NCBI GenBank assembly: GCA_001687465.1
Contig: LVLI01000146.1
Span: 62,001-126,000 of the forward strand
From: Halocafeteria seosinensis
Lineage: Eukaryota; Sar; Bigyra; Bicosoecida
Reading direction: 5' to 3'
DNA: 64,000 nt
The notes under the pieces were generated by a model. That model was not told where the DNA came from and searched no databases. It saw only the letters and a program-made list of their open reading frames with translations. A program made the position numbers and the translations under genes. Below, in pieces: positions 1 to 10,835 of the stretch (positions within the stretch are counted from its first letter, which is position 1; the number at the start of each line of letters is the position of its first letter).

Positions 1-1916
1 ACAAGCAGTTTTTGGAAACTCTTCTTCCGGGCGCTGGTAAAGATGACAGCAAGAGCAAGACCAAGTCTTCCGGCAAGTCAAAGAAAACTGAAGAGGAAGG
101 AGCTGAGCCACAGGAACAGTACGGATGGATCACTGAGTTCAAGGAAGGTCACACCGAAACTACCGTGTCATTCACTTTGATGATGACTAAGGAAGGTCTT
201 AAGCAAGTGAAAACAGACTCGGCGCTGCACAAGAATCTCAAACTTGATGGTAGCATGACAACTACCAACATGCATCTCTTTGACTCTAATCAGCAAATCA
301 AGAGATACTCTAGCCCCGAAGAAGTTCTCCAGGACTTCATGGATATCCGGCTGCCCTACTACCAAAAACGCAAGGACTACAAACTGAATCTTCTTCAGGA
401 AGAATGGGAAAAACTCAACAACCGAGTTCGCTTCATCATGGCAGTAGTGAACGGCGAGTTGAAAGTCAACAATGTCAAGAAGTCGGAACTCATGCAGACT
501 CTCAAGAAGGAAGGTTACAAGCAATTCTTTCCCCAGAAGAAGGCCAAGAGCCCTGAAGACGAAGATGAAGCAGAAGAAGATGAGGAAGGTGAAGACGAAA
601 CCACCGCGTCATTGTCCAGGGGATACAATTACCTTCTCTCAATGCCGCTGTGGAGCCTTACGATGGAAAAGGTGACAAACCTTCGACAGGAGCTTGAAGG
701 GAAAGAAGAAGAACTGGAGAAACTGAAAAATATGACACCTGAGGACATTTGGTTGGAAGACCTTGATGCTTTAGAAGCTTCGATAGATGAATTCGAGAAG
801 GACATTGCTGCCGATGCGGAAGACGAAAAGAAGGCACGTTCTGCCTATAACAAATGGCACAAGAAGAAATCAGGTGCTAAGAAATCTTCCGGCGGAGGCA
901 AAGCGGGAGGCAAAGCGGGTGCTAAAGCGCGTAAAGAAGCCTCCCTACAAGCATTGAAGGAGACCAAGAAGGTAGATGGGGTGGATGTTCCCACCGAAGA
1001 AAACAACGATGAAGACTTGGATGCTTCCGATGAGAGCGACGAAGACAGCGACTTCTCCGAAGCCGACTTCAAACCTGCGAAGCAGACGAAGCAACAACCG
1101 GCCAAGAGGTCAACTAATACGAGAGGAGCCTCAAACTCAAAACCATCAGCTGGATCACGTTCTAGCAAACCTCAGGCAAAGATCGCTTCCACCAAGCAGT
1201 CAGCGGCTTCATCAGAATCCAAAAGCTCACAGTCCAAAGGAACGTCGCAATCCTCGTCAGATGCAGATGCTGGCGAAGAAAGAATGCTTTCTCTAGCCGA
1301 AAGGCTACAGATGAGAATGAATGTTTCTCCTCCCGGAAAGCATTCAGCGCCCACAAACCCGTCCACAGTTTCAGACCTGGGCGAAAGTGGAATGACGCCG
1401 TCAGATGCCGAGGATTTTGACGATTTTAATTCCGTAGAAGCAACTCCGTCCGCACCAAAGGGATCAAAGAAGAGTAAGGCCGTAAAGCAACAGACGGCTT
1501 CGAAGAGTTCTGGGAAACGAGAAATTAGCGATGAGCGTGCCGCCGCAAAGAAGTCAGGCACAGCTGCTACTTCTAAGAGCGCAGCAGCTGCCGGAAAATC
1601 TAAGAGCCGCACGAAGAAAAAAGAACAAGACGAGAAATTATTCTCTCCTGTGAAAGCCTCACCTGCTCCAAAACGCGGCAAGACTTCTGCCCAAAAGAAG
1701 AAAGAAGACGCGGTGGAAATCGACCTCGATAGTAGCGGGGAGGAGGAAGCTGTCACTCAGCCAAAGAGGGCACCTCGGCGAACGGCGGCCGCCTCAAAGA
1801 AAAACTTTGCCGAAGTGGACGATGACGATGACGAGAACGAGAACGAGGAAGATGATTCTGAGGAATGGGATAGCCCGGATGAGGAGGACGACGATGAGGA
1901 CTTCGAATTTGAGTAG
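1..1916 (+). CDS. TOP2: DNA topoisomerase II, C-terminal part (5' end outside window)
   Basis: Frame is open from base 3 to the TAG at 1914-1916; the 5' end lies beyond the left edge. The enzyme passes one DNA duplex through a transient double-strand break in another during replication and mitosis. The first ~190 residues match the end of the topo II breakage-reunion core: a YGWITEFKEG strand, the FTLMMTKEG and LHKNLKL segments, the YYQKRKDYKL helix and the tower coiled coil ending near a KKEGYKQF stretch. This is followed by the YNYLLSMPLWSLT segment and the LEKLKNMTPEDIWLEDL helix that are typical of eukaryotic enzymes. The last ~350 residues are a low-complexity Lys/Ser/Ala-rich regulatory tail with basic clusters (likely nuclear signals) and a terminal run of Asp/Glu. 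The catalytic tyrosine and ATPase domains are not in the window. No intron is visible in this part. Confidence 0.95.
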   Translation, partial: KQFLETLLPGAGKDDSKSKTKSSGKSKKTEEEGAEPQEQYGWITEFKEGHTETTVSFTLMMTKEGLKQVKTDSALHKNLKLDGSMTTTNMHLFDSNQQIKRYSSPEEVLQDFMDIRLPYYQKRKDYKLNLLQEEWEKLNNRVRFIMAVVNGELKVNNVKKSELMQTLKKEGYKQFFPQKKAKSPEDEDEAEEDEEGEDETTASLSRGYNYLLSMPLWSLTMEKVTNLRQELEGKEEELEKLKNMTPEDIWLEDLDALEASIDEFEKDIAADAEDEKKARSAYNKWHKKKSGAKKSSGGGKAGGKAGAKARKEASLQALKETKKVDGVDVPTEENNDEDLDASDESDEDSDFSEADFKPAKQTKQQPAKRSTNTRGASNSKPSAGSRSSKPQAKIASTKQSAASSESKSSQSKGTSQSSSDADAGEERMLSLAERLQMRMNVSPPGKHSAPTNPSTVSDLGESGMTPSDAEDFDDFNSVEATPSAPKGSKKSKAVKQQTASKSSGKREISDERAAAKKSGTAATSKSAAAAGKSKSRTKKKEQDEKLFSPVKASPAPKRGKTSAQKKKEDAVEIDLDSSGEEEAVTQPKRAPRRTAAASKKNFAEVDDDDDENENEEDDSEEWDSPDEEDDDEDFEFE

Positions 1917-2141
1917 CCTGTTTTTAGTTCGTAACTAATTCGGATTGTTATGTAAGTATTACGTATATTTCTTATTACAGAATAACACACGATGCTCCCC
2001 ATTCGACCAATGGTTCATTATACACTAGGGGGTATCACGTAGTAGCTGCAGCGTTCAAACCTGCATTGTTCTGATTAGGGACTTCAAGCGTCCCTGTTTC
2101 CAACTGCCATGTGTTACCAGCAAGAAGGAGATGAATACGCA

Positions 2142-3485
2142 CTAATACAATTCTGACATGATATCCGCAGTGGGTGGGATGTTCCTTCTTCGAGCGGATG
2201 TCTTCGGGCCGTATGCTGATACTGGTTCAGCAAAGAGACCACTGCGGCGATGCATAGTCTGTTGTTGCGCTGAATAAGGTGTTTTCAATTCTTGGCCATT
2301 GAGGCCTTCGAAAGTGACCCTGGAAGCTGCTCTCCGTTGAATCGGTGTTACCTCGCTGAGATGATGAGGAGTGCTATAGTGGTGAAATTGTGCGTCTGTA
2401 AACGGTGTATCCTTTTCACCGAGATATGAAGGTTGGTCACGCATTGTAAAGGGAGTATGCGATGCAGCTCCGGTGCCTAGCATATCTGTATCAGAGGAGT
2501 AATTCCCCTTGCTGTTGTCCGTGTTCACAGCCGGCGTCTGCTGTGTCGGTGAACCGTCACCAAAGATAGCATCGAATTCCATTGATGTATCATGCATACC
2601 GCTTTCATGCTCTTTGTACGAGCGATCGTAGCCATTCCGTTCATCACTGTGCTTCAAGATGCCCTTCTTCCAAGGCTTCCCAGTACTTTGGTCCGTCTGC
2701 TTTGTATGATACTCTGGTTGAGTGTGAGAACTGTTCCACGAAGCCTCCCCTTTCCGAGCTTGATTGCCAGCTGTGTGCATCGTTTTGTTCTCTTCTTGCT
2801 GGTGCGCCTCCTCGTTTTCATTGTCTGAGGATTTTCCCGGATCTGGGCGTATCCGACTTATCACAAAGGAGCCACAAGCACTTCCAACTCTTTTCGTGAG
2901 TTGCATCAACTGGACAATTCGCGCAAGATGAGTCTGCAGCCCAAATAGCAGGATCACTGTCGTCGGGATTTGCAAGATGAAGGTAGTCAGTATGGGTGTC
3001 CAAGCATGGAGAATTAGTCTATCCGCCAATAGTGTAAGTATACATATCGCGGCCACTCCAGTCAGGAAGCCATTCCACGTTGTCATCCATCGGACCACTA
3101 CTCCAATTCCAAGGGCGGCCCAAAAGGCCCCTGTGAAAACGCAGACGAACCTCCAAAAGGAACTGGTAAAACTGGCATCATACATTACTCTATAAAACTC
3201 GTTCTTTGCAATCTGTCTGTCCGCGGTTTGGTCGTATTTGGCCAAGATCTCTCGAGGATTAGAGACCTCGATATCCAGATGTTTCAGTCCAGTGAGCTCT
3301 CCCTCACTCAAGCGGCCATTTTTATCGCTGTCTAGCTGATCAAAAATCGTATCATGAAGGTTCTGGCGGCCTGATAAAACTGAGAAAGTGTCCTCCGTAG
3401 AAGCTTCCTGGGCCTTAATGGCCTCCATACAGCTCATTAAGGCCACTATACTGACCACCACAGCATGCCTACTATGCCCTACCAT
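2142..3485 (-). CDS. EF-hand multi-pass membrane protein of the secretory pathway
   Basis: Single uninterrupted reading frame of 447 residues. Residues 1-25 look like a signal peptide (hydrophobic VVVSIVALMSCMEAI before polar sequence). A canonical EF-hand loop, DSDKNGRLSEGE, is at about residues 52-63 with Asp1, Asp3, Asn5 and Glu12 in place, so Ca2+ binding is likely. It is followed by hydrophobic segments around residues 110-215, read as three or four membrane spans. The C-terminal ~230 residues are polar, Ser/Thr/Glu-rich and probably cytosolic and disordered. I do not recognise the family. The arrangement (luminal EF-hand, membrane segments, disordered tail) suggests a calcium-sensing ER or vesicle membrane protein, but that is inference. 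Confidence 0.75.
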   Translation of the reverse strand: MVGHSRHAVVVSIVALMSCMEAIKAQEASTEDTFSVLSGRQNLHDTIFDQLDSDKNGRLSEGELTGLKHLDIEVSNPREILAKYDQTADRQIAKNEFYRVMYDASFTSSFWRFVCVFTGAFWAALGIGVVVRWMTTWNGFLTGVAAICILTLLADRLILHAWTPILTTFILQIPTTVILLFGLQTHLARIVQLMQLTKRVGSACGSFVISRIRPDPGKSSDNENEEAHQQEENKTMHTAGNQARKGEASWNSSHTQPEYHTKQTDQSTGKPWKKGILKHSDERNGYDRSYKEHESGMHDTSMEFDAIFGDGSPTQQTPAVNTDNSKGNYSSDTDMLGTGAASHTPFTMRDQPSYLGEKDTPFTDAQFHHYSTPHHLSEVTPIQRRAASRVTFEGLNGQELKTPYSAQQQTMHRRSGLFAEPVSAYGPKTSARRRNIPPTADIMSELY

Positions 3486-3804
3486 GATTATGGAGGGAAT
3501 CTATCATGCAACGGGAGTGAGTGAATACGGATTAATAGACACACAATACCAAGCATCTAGTATCATCTTCACAAGAGCATTAACGCTGGAACCTTCACAG
3601 ACTGTGGAGTTAAGGTAGTAGCCTACCACTACCAGTGGCCCACGTTGATGTTGATATTCCTGGAAGCAAGCGCACCAAAAGTGTTCTATTTTATTACGCT
3701 TTGGTGGTTATGTGTGCGAGCTTCAGGTACTGCCGTCGAGTATCATGATGAGTCAGAGTCGGCTCACGCGAAGATATATGTTTCGAAACTCACAGATAGT
3801 TGTA
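3486..3804. other. Intergenic spacer, nothing recognised
   Basis: This stretch separates the start of the EF-hand gene from the 3' end of the phosphatase gene. I see no conserved frame, RNA gene or repeat in it. It presumably holds the promoter of the EF-hand gene and the 3' UTR of the phosphatase gene. Confidence 0.4.
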
Positions 3805-4542
3805 TCAGAGCTCACGCTGATCGCTCTCGTCCGTGTCTATATCTGTAGTTTCAGCCTCCTCTTGCATTGTCGCGCTGATGAATTCGTGCACGATAGCATA
3901 TTTGGCAACTTCACTAGCTACTTCTTGACGCTTCTGCAGCAATTGGATACGATGTACCATACATGTCAATATAGACTTCTGTACTGGAAACGTACACTAC
4001 GGATGGACTTCAAGGCTTCCTCCGGTTTCCAACCGCGGCGTATAAGGTGGCAATATACAACGGTGGCAGATCTGCCCATTCCACACTTGCAATGAACAAA
4101 TACTTTTTCCTCGCTAGTTGCACGTTTTTCAATTAATGTCACAGCCTGAAAAACGAGTTGCATCCGTAGCTTCAGTTCGTTTAGTAGAGCCATCTATACA
4201 ACGAAAACTTACTTTATCGATATACTCGAGACTCGGACAGTCACCATCAGACACAGGAAGATGCAGTTGCTCGATTCCATGCCGCTTATATGCCTTAACT
4301 GGACCCTTATATTCTCGGCAAAGATTAATGACATACTTTACCTTCTCTCCTGGCAAAGTTCATTGATTCCAATCAAATTTGTACGTATTCACAACTCGTT
4401 CCAAACAATGTCCTGAGAGCAGCTTACGTTTTAATCTGGACACATCCTCTGGAAATGGTGCAGCGCCTAGTAATATTTCATCAGTGATTGGAGTGTAAAG
4501 ACTATTAATTCTCCATCCAAACAAATGGTACGTCCACTGCAT
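3805..4542 (-). CDS. PTPMT1-like dual-specificity phosphatase
   Basis: Four exons on the minus strand: 4542-4428, 4349-4213, 4145-3996 and 3933-3805. They sum to 531 nt, or 176 residues. The N-terminal ITDEILLGAAPFPEDVSRLK segment is characteristic of PTPMT1 (PTEN-like mitochondrial phosphatase, which dephosphorylates phosphatidylglycerophosphate in cardiolipin synthesis) and its plant relatives. The central VINLCREY segment and the P-loop HCKCGMGRS (Cys-X5-Arg-Ser) supply the catalytic cysteine and arginine. The last intron (donor GTACGT, 62 bp) joins IRS to KRQEVASEVAKY, and an acidic tail follows. Without that splice the frame stops 30 nt later, just past the catalytic core. No obvious mitochondrial presequence is visible, so localisation is open. 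A non-mitochondrial DSP of the same subfamily is the alternative. Confidence 0.85.
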
Positions 4543-4592
4543 TCACCAAGGAACGCAACTTCAGTTGATCCAAGACAGCAACTGCAACGTGA

Positions 4593-5254
4593 CTATAAAA
4601 GCTGCAAAATTTCAGCACTTACCACCACGAATAACCCAGGTATGTCGTAAAATATATACGTGAGATCCTTTGATATCCGATTCGCAACTACTGGTTTAAA
4701 TACAAATAAAAACAGGACCAAATACCAGGACCAGACTGCTGGCCTCCAGGAACCCGTCAACGCGTGGGCCAGCGGCGCACATATAAGCGTTCCCCTGTAG
4801 TTATATCGTGCAACCGCGTAAGCAGACTTAACGAACTGAAGTCACCACTCACCGCTACATACCATATTTGGACGCAGGTTAACCAGCTGACGAGCCGGAG
4901 GTATCCTACAATGTGTCGTATTCCAGGTGGTATAAATTTGCAGTAAAGCACGAGTATGAGCACGTATGACGGCAACAACGGAGCGATGAGGAAATTCGGC
5001 ATCGCCCACGCGGCAGCCGTTCCCACGGCTAGGATGACGAACGCTAGTGCTTGTAACATGATCCTCCGACCCGAATGCTTCCTTTTAGCTCCTTTGGGAT
5101 CCGATGGAGGCTTTGATGCACCTTTCTTGGAGGCAATATCTTCATTATCGCGCTTGCTATCTGCATGCTTTATCTCCTCTTTGGAGGCAGCTGAAGTCCC
5201 ATGGTGGCCTCGTTTGTCAGTGGATGTACCAAGCTGGCCAGTGGCTGTCGTCAT
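4593..5254 (-). CDS. Small multi-pass membrane protein, unknown family
   Basis: Two exons, 5254-4863 and 4794-4593, give 197 residues. The first ~60 residues are polar and Lys/Ser-rich. They are followed by about four hydrophobic segments: two in exon 1 (around LQALAFVILAVG and LPSYVLILVLYC), and more after the splice (GTLICAPLAHALTG and WYLVLFLFVFKPVV). The splice uses a GTATGT donor and CTACAG acceptor (68 bp) and restores a strongly hydrophobic frame; reading through gives a premature stop. A second GTAAGT lies near the 3' end (4622-4617), so the last residues may differ by splicing. I do not recognise the family; no catalytic motif is visible. Confidence 0.6.
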
Positions 5255-5871
5255 AGCTCAGTCGGATTTATAATACGCATAAATTATGAAACGATTTCTG
5301 ACAACTCAGACCGTGTATAACGCATTGTATTGCATTGAAGAGGACCGCTTCGGGTCGCAATTTGCCCGCATCATCATGACTCATGGAATCAAGGAAGTGA
5401 GTGGAACATGGAGAGGAAACTTTATAGATGGCATTTCTATGCGGCAGCTGTAGTGCTTGTATTGTAAAGTTAGCCATTCATTGGCCGTTAAAACTAATAC
5501 AAACCATATTATGGTACAACAGTATTACCACGAAGTCGACAATTCATGCGGTTTTTGGACTACCTGTCCAGGGATAATTTCGGTGGTCAGTTTGAGGTTT
5601 ATCTGAGAAATGCTATTTTTTCGTCCAATATTGTTCGATTCCGGTGCCTACTGACATAGGGTGCGCCTTATGGAAGTTGTTGGGATTCTTGTCGCGGACA
5701 AGTTGTCGGCCGCATACCGAGCAATCTTTTCGCACACTTATTTGGCGAACTAAATTTTCCAATCAAAACAGCCTCTGTGTTGTATCATGTAGTGTCTATC
5801 AGTAAAGCTTTCCGCTTGTACATGTCCTTCCAACCTGAATGAAGCCGTAGGTACGCCTTAGAGTGAAAAAA
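5255..5871. other. Divergent promoter region, nothing else recognised
   Basis: This 617-bp gap lies between the start of the minus-strand membrane protein gene and the start of TAF7, so it should carry both promoters. No RNA gene, repeat or convincing frame was seen. A 69-codon minus frame at 5268-5477 has no coding character. Confidence 0.4.
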
Positions 5872-7752
5872 ATGGAGGAGCAATGCATCTTACGGGCTCC
5901 GAAAGACCTGGCTCGACGCTTTCACAAAGTGTGTCTAGGTCTCGAACCAGTCCATACAGACCATAATGACAATAGTACTCAATCCAATGGAGCTCAAACG
6001 GCCTCCTCGGCATCGGCTAGTGGGCGCCAGCGCGGTGGTAGTCGACAGCAACAACAGCGGCGGAATCAGCAGCCTTTCTTACAGCTGCAACGAATTGACG
6101 AACCCACGGAGGACATACGCCAAGCTGCCACACAAGCATACCAGAATGGGAATATTCCTTCGAGTAGCTCCTCGGCAGCAACTGTCGCCGCGGAGGCGGC
6201 CTCCCAGGGACAAGCGACTGAGGACCAACAAAAGGAAGGGGGCAAAAATGAGGACGGCAAAGATAGAAATAATGTACGGAAGGACATTACGTATAAGGCT
6301 CCTGAATTTGACTATTTTGAAGTAACAATTCAAGGCAACGAAAAGTACAATGCCGTACTTGGTAAGTGAATCAGTTCTCGGCAATTGTGGAGGGAACACT
6401 TGCTGACGATGTTGTCCCTCATACAGTTGACTTGCCTACACTTGTGGAAACGCATAGAACTAACGACCATAAACAGTATTATAAAAGTGGAAATATATCT
6501 AAGGTATGTATACTTTGCTTAAGAGCGAGAAGTAGCGGGGGAATAACAGTGTCTGCTACGTTGGTTTTGAGCGAGCAGATGTTGTACATTTTACAACCGG
6601 GGAACACTAACCCTAGTGAGGAACTGACAATAGTTGACGCTCCAATGCGAGATAATGTGTTGAATAGTGGGCTTACCCCGCCGACGAGACACATCGTGAA
6701 ACGGAGATTCTGGAAAGCACATCGAAAGGCTCAAGGGAAGTTTTCTGCGGATGAAATTAATCACGCGGAAAATATGATCTACGAAATATCGGCAAGGAAG
6801 GGATCAGAAATTGCGAGATGGGACTTAATAGAGCCTCCACAGTTTATGAAATACTGGTATGCCCTCCAACGGAAAACTGCGCTCTTGCTTGGGATGTATT
6901 TGGTTTTGTTTCTTACAGGCCGGAAAAGATGCAGGAGTTTACCATCAGATACAAAAATGGAATAGCCGAGCAAGGTGGGTGCTGCGCCTGCTGGTAAAAT
7001 ACGGTTACCGCTGGTTTGACTATTCTTTTGTCTCATTCCCCTCTGCAGCAACCGAATTTAAACCAACAGAGCCAATTCCCACAGAAGACGAGGAAACCAC
7101 GCCGTCTCGTCGTACCATGGACTGGGCGGAGCCGATCCATCCAGTTTCAGCTGGCGAAGTCTCAGAAGCACCTTCAAGTCAAGTTGAACCTGAGCCTACA
7201 TCTTCTCTACCCCTAGTTTCGAATGCGGATGATGAAGACCGTGACGATGAAGACTTATTTGTTGAAGGTGAAGAGGACGAGAATATGCTAGCGGAGAACA
7301 ACTATGAAGCGCAATTGAGATCCGAGCAAGAAGTTGAGATGTCGGGTAAGTCGTTGTCGTCTATTGAAGAAACCACAGGGGCTACAAATACCACTCAAGA
7401 GACCGCGACTGCGCCTAGTCCTACTTCTGAGGCTTCCACTACCGAGGCTAACGTAACCGAAAGCGAAGTACAATCTAGTAGTGAGGTAACTGCTGTTGCA
7501 ACTACCACGACGGATCAGCTACCTTCCGCTGCGTCAACAGAAAATGTTGCCGAAGTGGAAGAAGATCCAGAGGTAAAGAGCTTAAAGGAACAAGTACACA
7601 GGCTGCAATCTGAAATAGATGAATTAGAACGAAAAAAGAGGGCGGCCAAAAATGTTGCTCTTCGGAAGAAATTCGACAAGAACATTGCGGACAAGAACGA
7701 AGCTCTGGATAAGACCAAAGCTAGTTTGCAAGCAAAACAAGGCCAGTCATAA
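5872..7752 (+). CDS. TAF7: TFIID subunit TAF7
   Basis: Five exons: 5872-6361, 6427-6503, 6579-6856, 6919-6974 and 7049-7752. They sum to 1,605 nt, or 534 residues. TAF7 is a subunit of general transcription factor TFIID and binds TAF1. The family signature is split across exons: an N-terminal EEQCILRAP strand, then NAVL joined to VDLPTLVETHRTND and YYKSGNISK, then MLYILQPG, then SGLTPPTRHIVKRRFWK, which matches the conserved hydrophobic-PP-RRRFRK block of TAF7. A low-complexity Gln/Ser stretch interrupts the domain in exon 1. The C-terminal half is acidic and Thr/Ser-rich and ends in a coiled coil (LKEQVHRLQSEIDELERKKR), as in animal and fungal TAF7. The ATG at 5872 is the first methionine before the domain. 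All four introns (62-75 bp) have GT-AG ends and consistent phases. Confidence 0.92.
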
Positions 7753-8021
7753 TGTGCGCGATGTGAGCGCTCCGAAATACACTCGCCATTATACAGGTTT
7801 ATCTGTGAACCTCTGTGCGTGGTAAAGTTAAGAACCTCGTAGCTCACCCGTGTTTTACGCTGTGCAACCACCGTTACAATCAGTAGCTTTCGTTGAATGA
7901 ATTGGAGGAAAAAGAAGAAAACAAACAATCAGTTGTGCTCCTCCAAAAACTTGGGTGCTATTGGTACCAAGAAAGGCTACAGCGACCACGTTTATTGATA
8001 TCTACACGTCGTCGTCCGGCC

Positions 8022-9953
8022 TTACGAAAGCCACTGCTCGTAGGCATCCAGAACTTTCTGTCTCTCGTTCTTTAACTCTGTCGGATCAGAGTCGGTGGGG
8101 GTGTACAAGTCTACACAATGCGCGCATCCTTCACAATCTACTACTTCTGCCGGAAGTGTAGGACCTTGACTTGAGCGTACACCGGCCCACTGCCACGGGT
8201 CCTCGACCCCGTTAGCGAAGAAAATGTTGGTGCTTCCACCCACGTTCGTTCCACCGTAGTAGTTGTTAGTTTCATTCACCCCCGGTAAGAAAGATATATC
8301 AAATAATTTCTTACACAAGCCTTCAAAATAATTCATCGTAAGCGAAGTAGAGCGAATAGGTTTATCGGAAGGGGCGGTTTGCATCCAAGACAATTCCGAA
8401 CATTTCTGCCACCACCAAGAACGCGAGTTGCCTCCCTTGGTGGGACTCTGTGGGAACATTTGAAGCCGAATTTTGGGAAGTGGCAACTTCAGTACTCATA
8501 CACAAACTCCTTACCTTCCAAGTATTAGAGTCGTAATCTTTCGGCGAATTCCCCATTTTCTCGAAAAAGAAGTCGTTGGTAAAGCTGATGAATGCTGGCA
8601 AGGGATCATTCCCTGCTTTGTAGGGGGGCGTCACGGCGGAACAAACAACTTTGGTATGGCCTGTACGTCATGCATTATCCTACTACCGTCGCAAAAAGAA
8701 ACCGTCGCGCGGACTTTAAGCGTACCATACTGTACCGCTTCCGCGGCTGAATCCGCGACAAGCAGATAGAAGTCATTGTCTTCCAAGAATGAAGCATCGA
8801 ATTTATCTTTGACGCTTGGCATGTTACTTTCAATGTTCTTTGTAACTGTTCTAAGGGCATCAGCGCACTCTTGGCCCGCTGCACGCCGACCAATCACCAG
8901 TAAAGCAAGAATTTAGACATCACACAGTTGGAAGTCAACACTTACCAGACGTAGCCACTTGCTTATCAAATTGGGTAAAATTGTAGATAGCGTTGACGAC
9001 ACCGGAGCTACTATGCGCCCCCAAAGTTAAGTGAGGGAACTTAATCCGGTACCAAGCAGCTAGGGCGCCTGCATCAGATGTTTTCTTTGTTGTGATATCA
9101 AGGAGAGCAAATACGTGACTTCATAGCTTACCGGGATAACTTCCTCCAACGGTGACCCACTTGTTTTTGTGGTCCTCAGACAACCCAAAAGGCTTATTGA
9201 TCTTGTTTTTCTGGAACCACTGTGTAAAGTAAGCAAGATCATTGAGAGCCTGGCGCGAGTTTGAATACTGAAGGTTTTCCTCCGTCAGTTCTTCAAACGG
9301 GAGACTCTTGCCGAAGAACCGATGCTCCACTGTAAACAATTATAGGCGAGGCTTAGCTTTGCTGTCTTTACGAACAAGCACTGCTTATCATACTTACCAG
9401 ACACGACAAGAGCTCCATGCTTGTAGGCCACTTCCACTGCAACAAATAGAGAGAATTTCGATGAATACCCTGGATAGGCCAAACAAAATCCCCTAACCGG
9501 CGAAGCTGGGGTACTTAACTTACAGGGAAAGAGCCGAGCGGGCATAATTCCAGGACAAGTGTACTGCAAGAACCAACAACGACAGTCGTCCTTTCCATCG
9601 CTTCAGGGAGAGAGGCAAAGCATACGTACTTCGCCACAAACGTGGAGTAGAATCGGGCCGTCTGGTTCGGTGAAAAAGTCGTCAATAACGAAATATCGCT
9701 GGGAATACGTTCTCCGATCCGCCATGTTGAAATGGTCCAGTCGCTGCTCCGTGAACCAATACTCCTTTTGGGTGTAATTCGTCCACGGCGGGGATTCCAA
9801 GTGTCTGTCGTGGAAGCGGCGCAGATAATTGCCCCGCTTATCGACATGGTAAGGACCAGGCACGTGGGGTGCATTCCAAGGCGCAGCGCAAGCTGAATGC
9901 GCCAAGAGACATAATCCCGTCGCCAGGATCAATGCCTTATTATTCAGACCCAT
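8022..9953 (-). CDS. Secreted serine carboxypeptidase, peptidase family S28
   Basis: Eight exons: 9953-9630, 9563-9524, 9436-9398, 9329-9132, 9068-8946, 8878-8726, 8660-8515 and 8447-8022. They give 1,449 nt, or 482 residues. Family S28 (prolyl carboxypeptidase, DPP7, thymus-specific serine protease) trims peptides in lysosomes, vacuoles or outside the cell. A signal peptide is clear (ALILATGLCLLAHSACA). Family landmarks in order are YWFTEQRLDHFN, HVCGEYTCPG, HGALVVSVEHRFFGKS, the nucleophile box GGSYPG, the aspartate in FFANGVEDPWQW and the histidine in CEGCAHCVDLY. The complete Ser-Asp-His triad and normal family length indicate an active enzyme. Every splice preserves the phase, and introns are 63-87 bp. 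The substrate specificity cannot be read from sequence. Confidence 0.93.
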
Positions 9954-10324
9954 TCTGTTTGTCTCGTTGTTCCCACTCTATTCCTTCTGGTGCAATCGTT
10001 TGTGTACTTGTAAAGTGGTCACGAAACAACCCTTCATAGCGTTAACAGACTTGTCCGCAAGTGTTCCCAGGATTCCACGTTGAAGTTGGGCGAACCGTAA
10101 CTTTTTTGAACTCTTGACGTCACAATCTTATGGGCAGCAAGCAAGCACTAGGCCTAGAAAGCGAGCAAAAGATAGCAAGAAAAACCTGGTCGCGAAGAAA
10201 CTGAAGATATAGTTTTTAAGGTCCAGATGGTGTATTTGTTTAGGGTCAACAAAAACTTAGGTTAGGTTGTACTTGTACCGTACGAACCCAAAAGTTTCCA
10301 AAACTACTTTGGAGATTTAAACAA
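9954..10324. other. Intergenic, nothing recognised
   Basis: This is the upstream region of the S28 peptidase gene and probably holds its promoter. No frame, RNA gene or repeat stands out. Confidence 0.4.
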
Positions 10325-10810
10325 GATCTTAAGAAGCCTGCACTTCAACTGTCGACTGTTCATTTTTAGACGCATCCGATAATACAATACCAGCTGACTA
10401 GACACACTCCCAGTTGTTGAGCCGAGGCCAGGAGACATGCCATTTGCTGCTTTGGTACCAACATAGACTTCACCTTCGTATCCTGGAGAGAGATCGAAAG
10501 CTCCGCATGACCATTCTCGTCCTTCGTCCACGTCAAGGAGCCTCCCTGAACCTTGAACATAACCCACCAGCACGTCTTACCAGGCACTATGGATCATGGC
10601 CGCAACTTGAACCACCTTCTGTACACGCAATATATGCACCATACTCACGCAACCGCAAAGACGTGGTTTGCCATACTTCCCTGTGAGACTATCCTCAGGT
10701 AGATCTGCTGTGTCAGCACTCGGCGATGGTGCTATCTAAGATAATTTACGGTACTCCTAGAAGAAATGACTCATCACTTATCACTTCGTCCTGCGAGAAT
10801 CCTAGGTGCT
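10325..10810 (-). other. Coding-like patch in several frames; broken or unresolved small gene
   Basis: The minus strand carries coding-like peptides in all three frames that I cannot join with introns of the usual size. One frame has GGSLTWTKDENGHAELSISL. A second continues with GMSPGLGSTTGSVSSQLVLY. A third ends with SDASKNEQSTVEVQAS and a TAA. Read in that order they loosely recall the N-terminal PH-like domain of TFIIH subunit p62/TFB1, but the match is weak and no BSD domain is present. Upstream, ADLPEDSLTGKYGKPRLCG precedes a GTGAGT donor. It may be a small gene with unusual splicing, 3' exons of the neighbouring SEN2 gene, or a decayed gene with frameshifts. Confidence 0.25.
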
Positions 10811-10835
10811 CAGATTTGCATTTGGCATGTATATC

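Noticed and set aside
845-1756. Long minus-strand frames opposite the topoisomerase II tail
   Set aside because: They are rich in Ser, Leu and Phe, the antisense image of Lys/Glu/Ser codons in the real gene, and have no domain.
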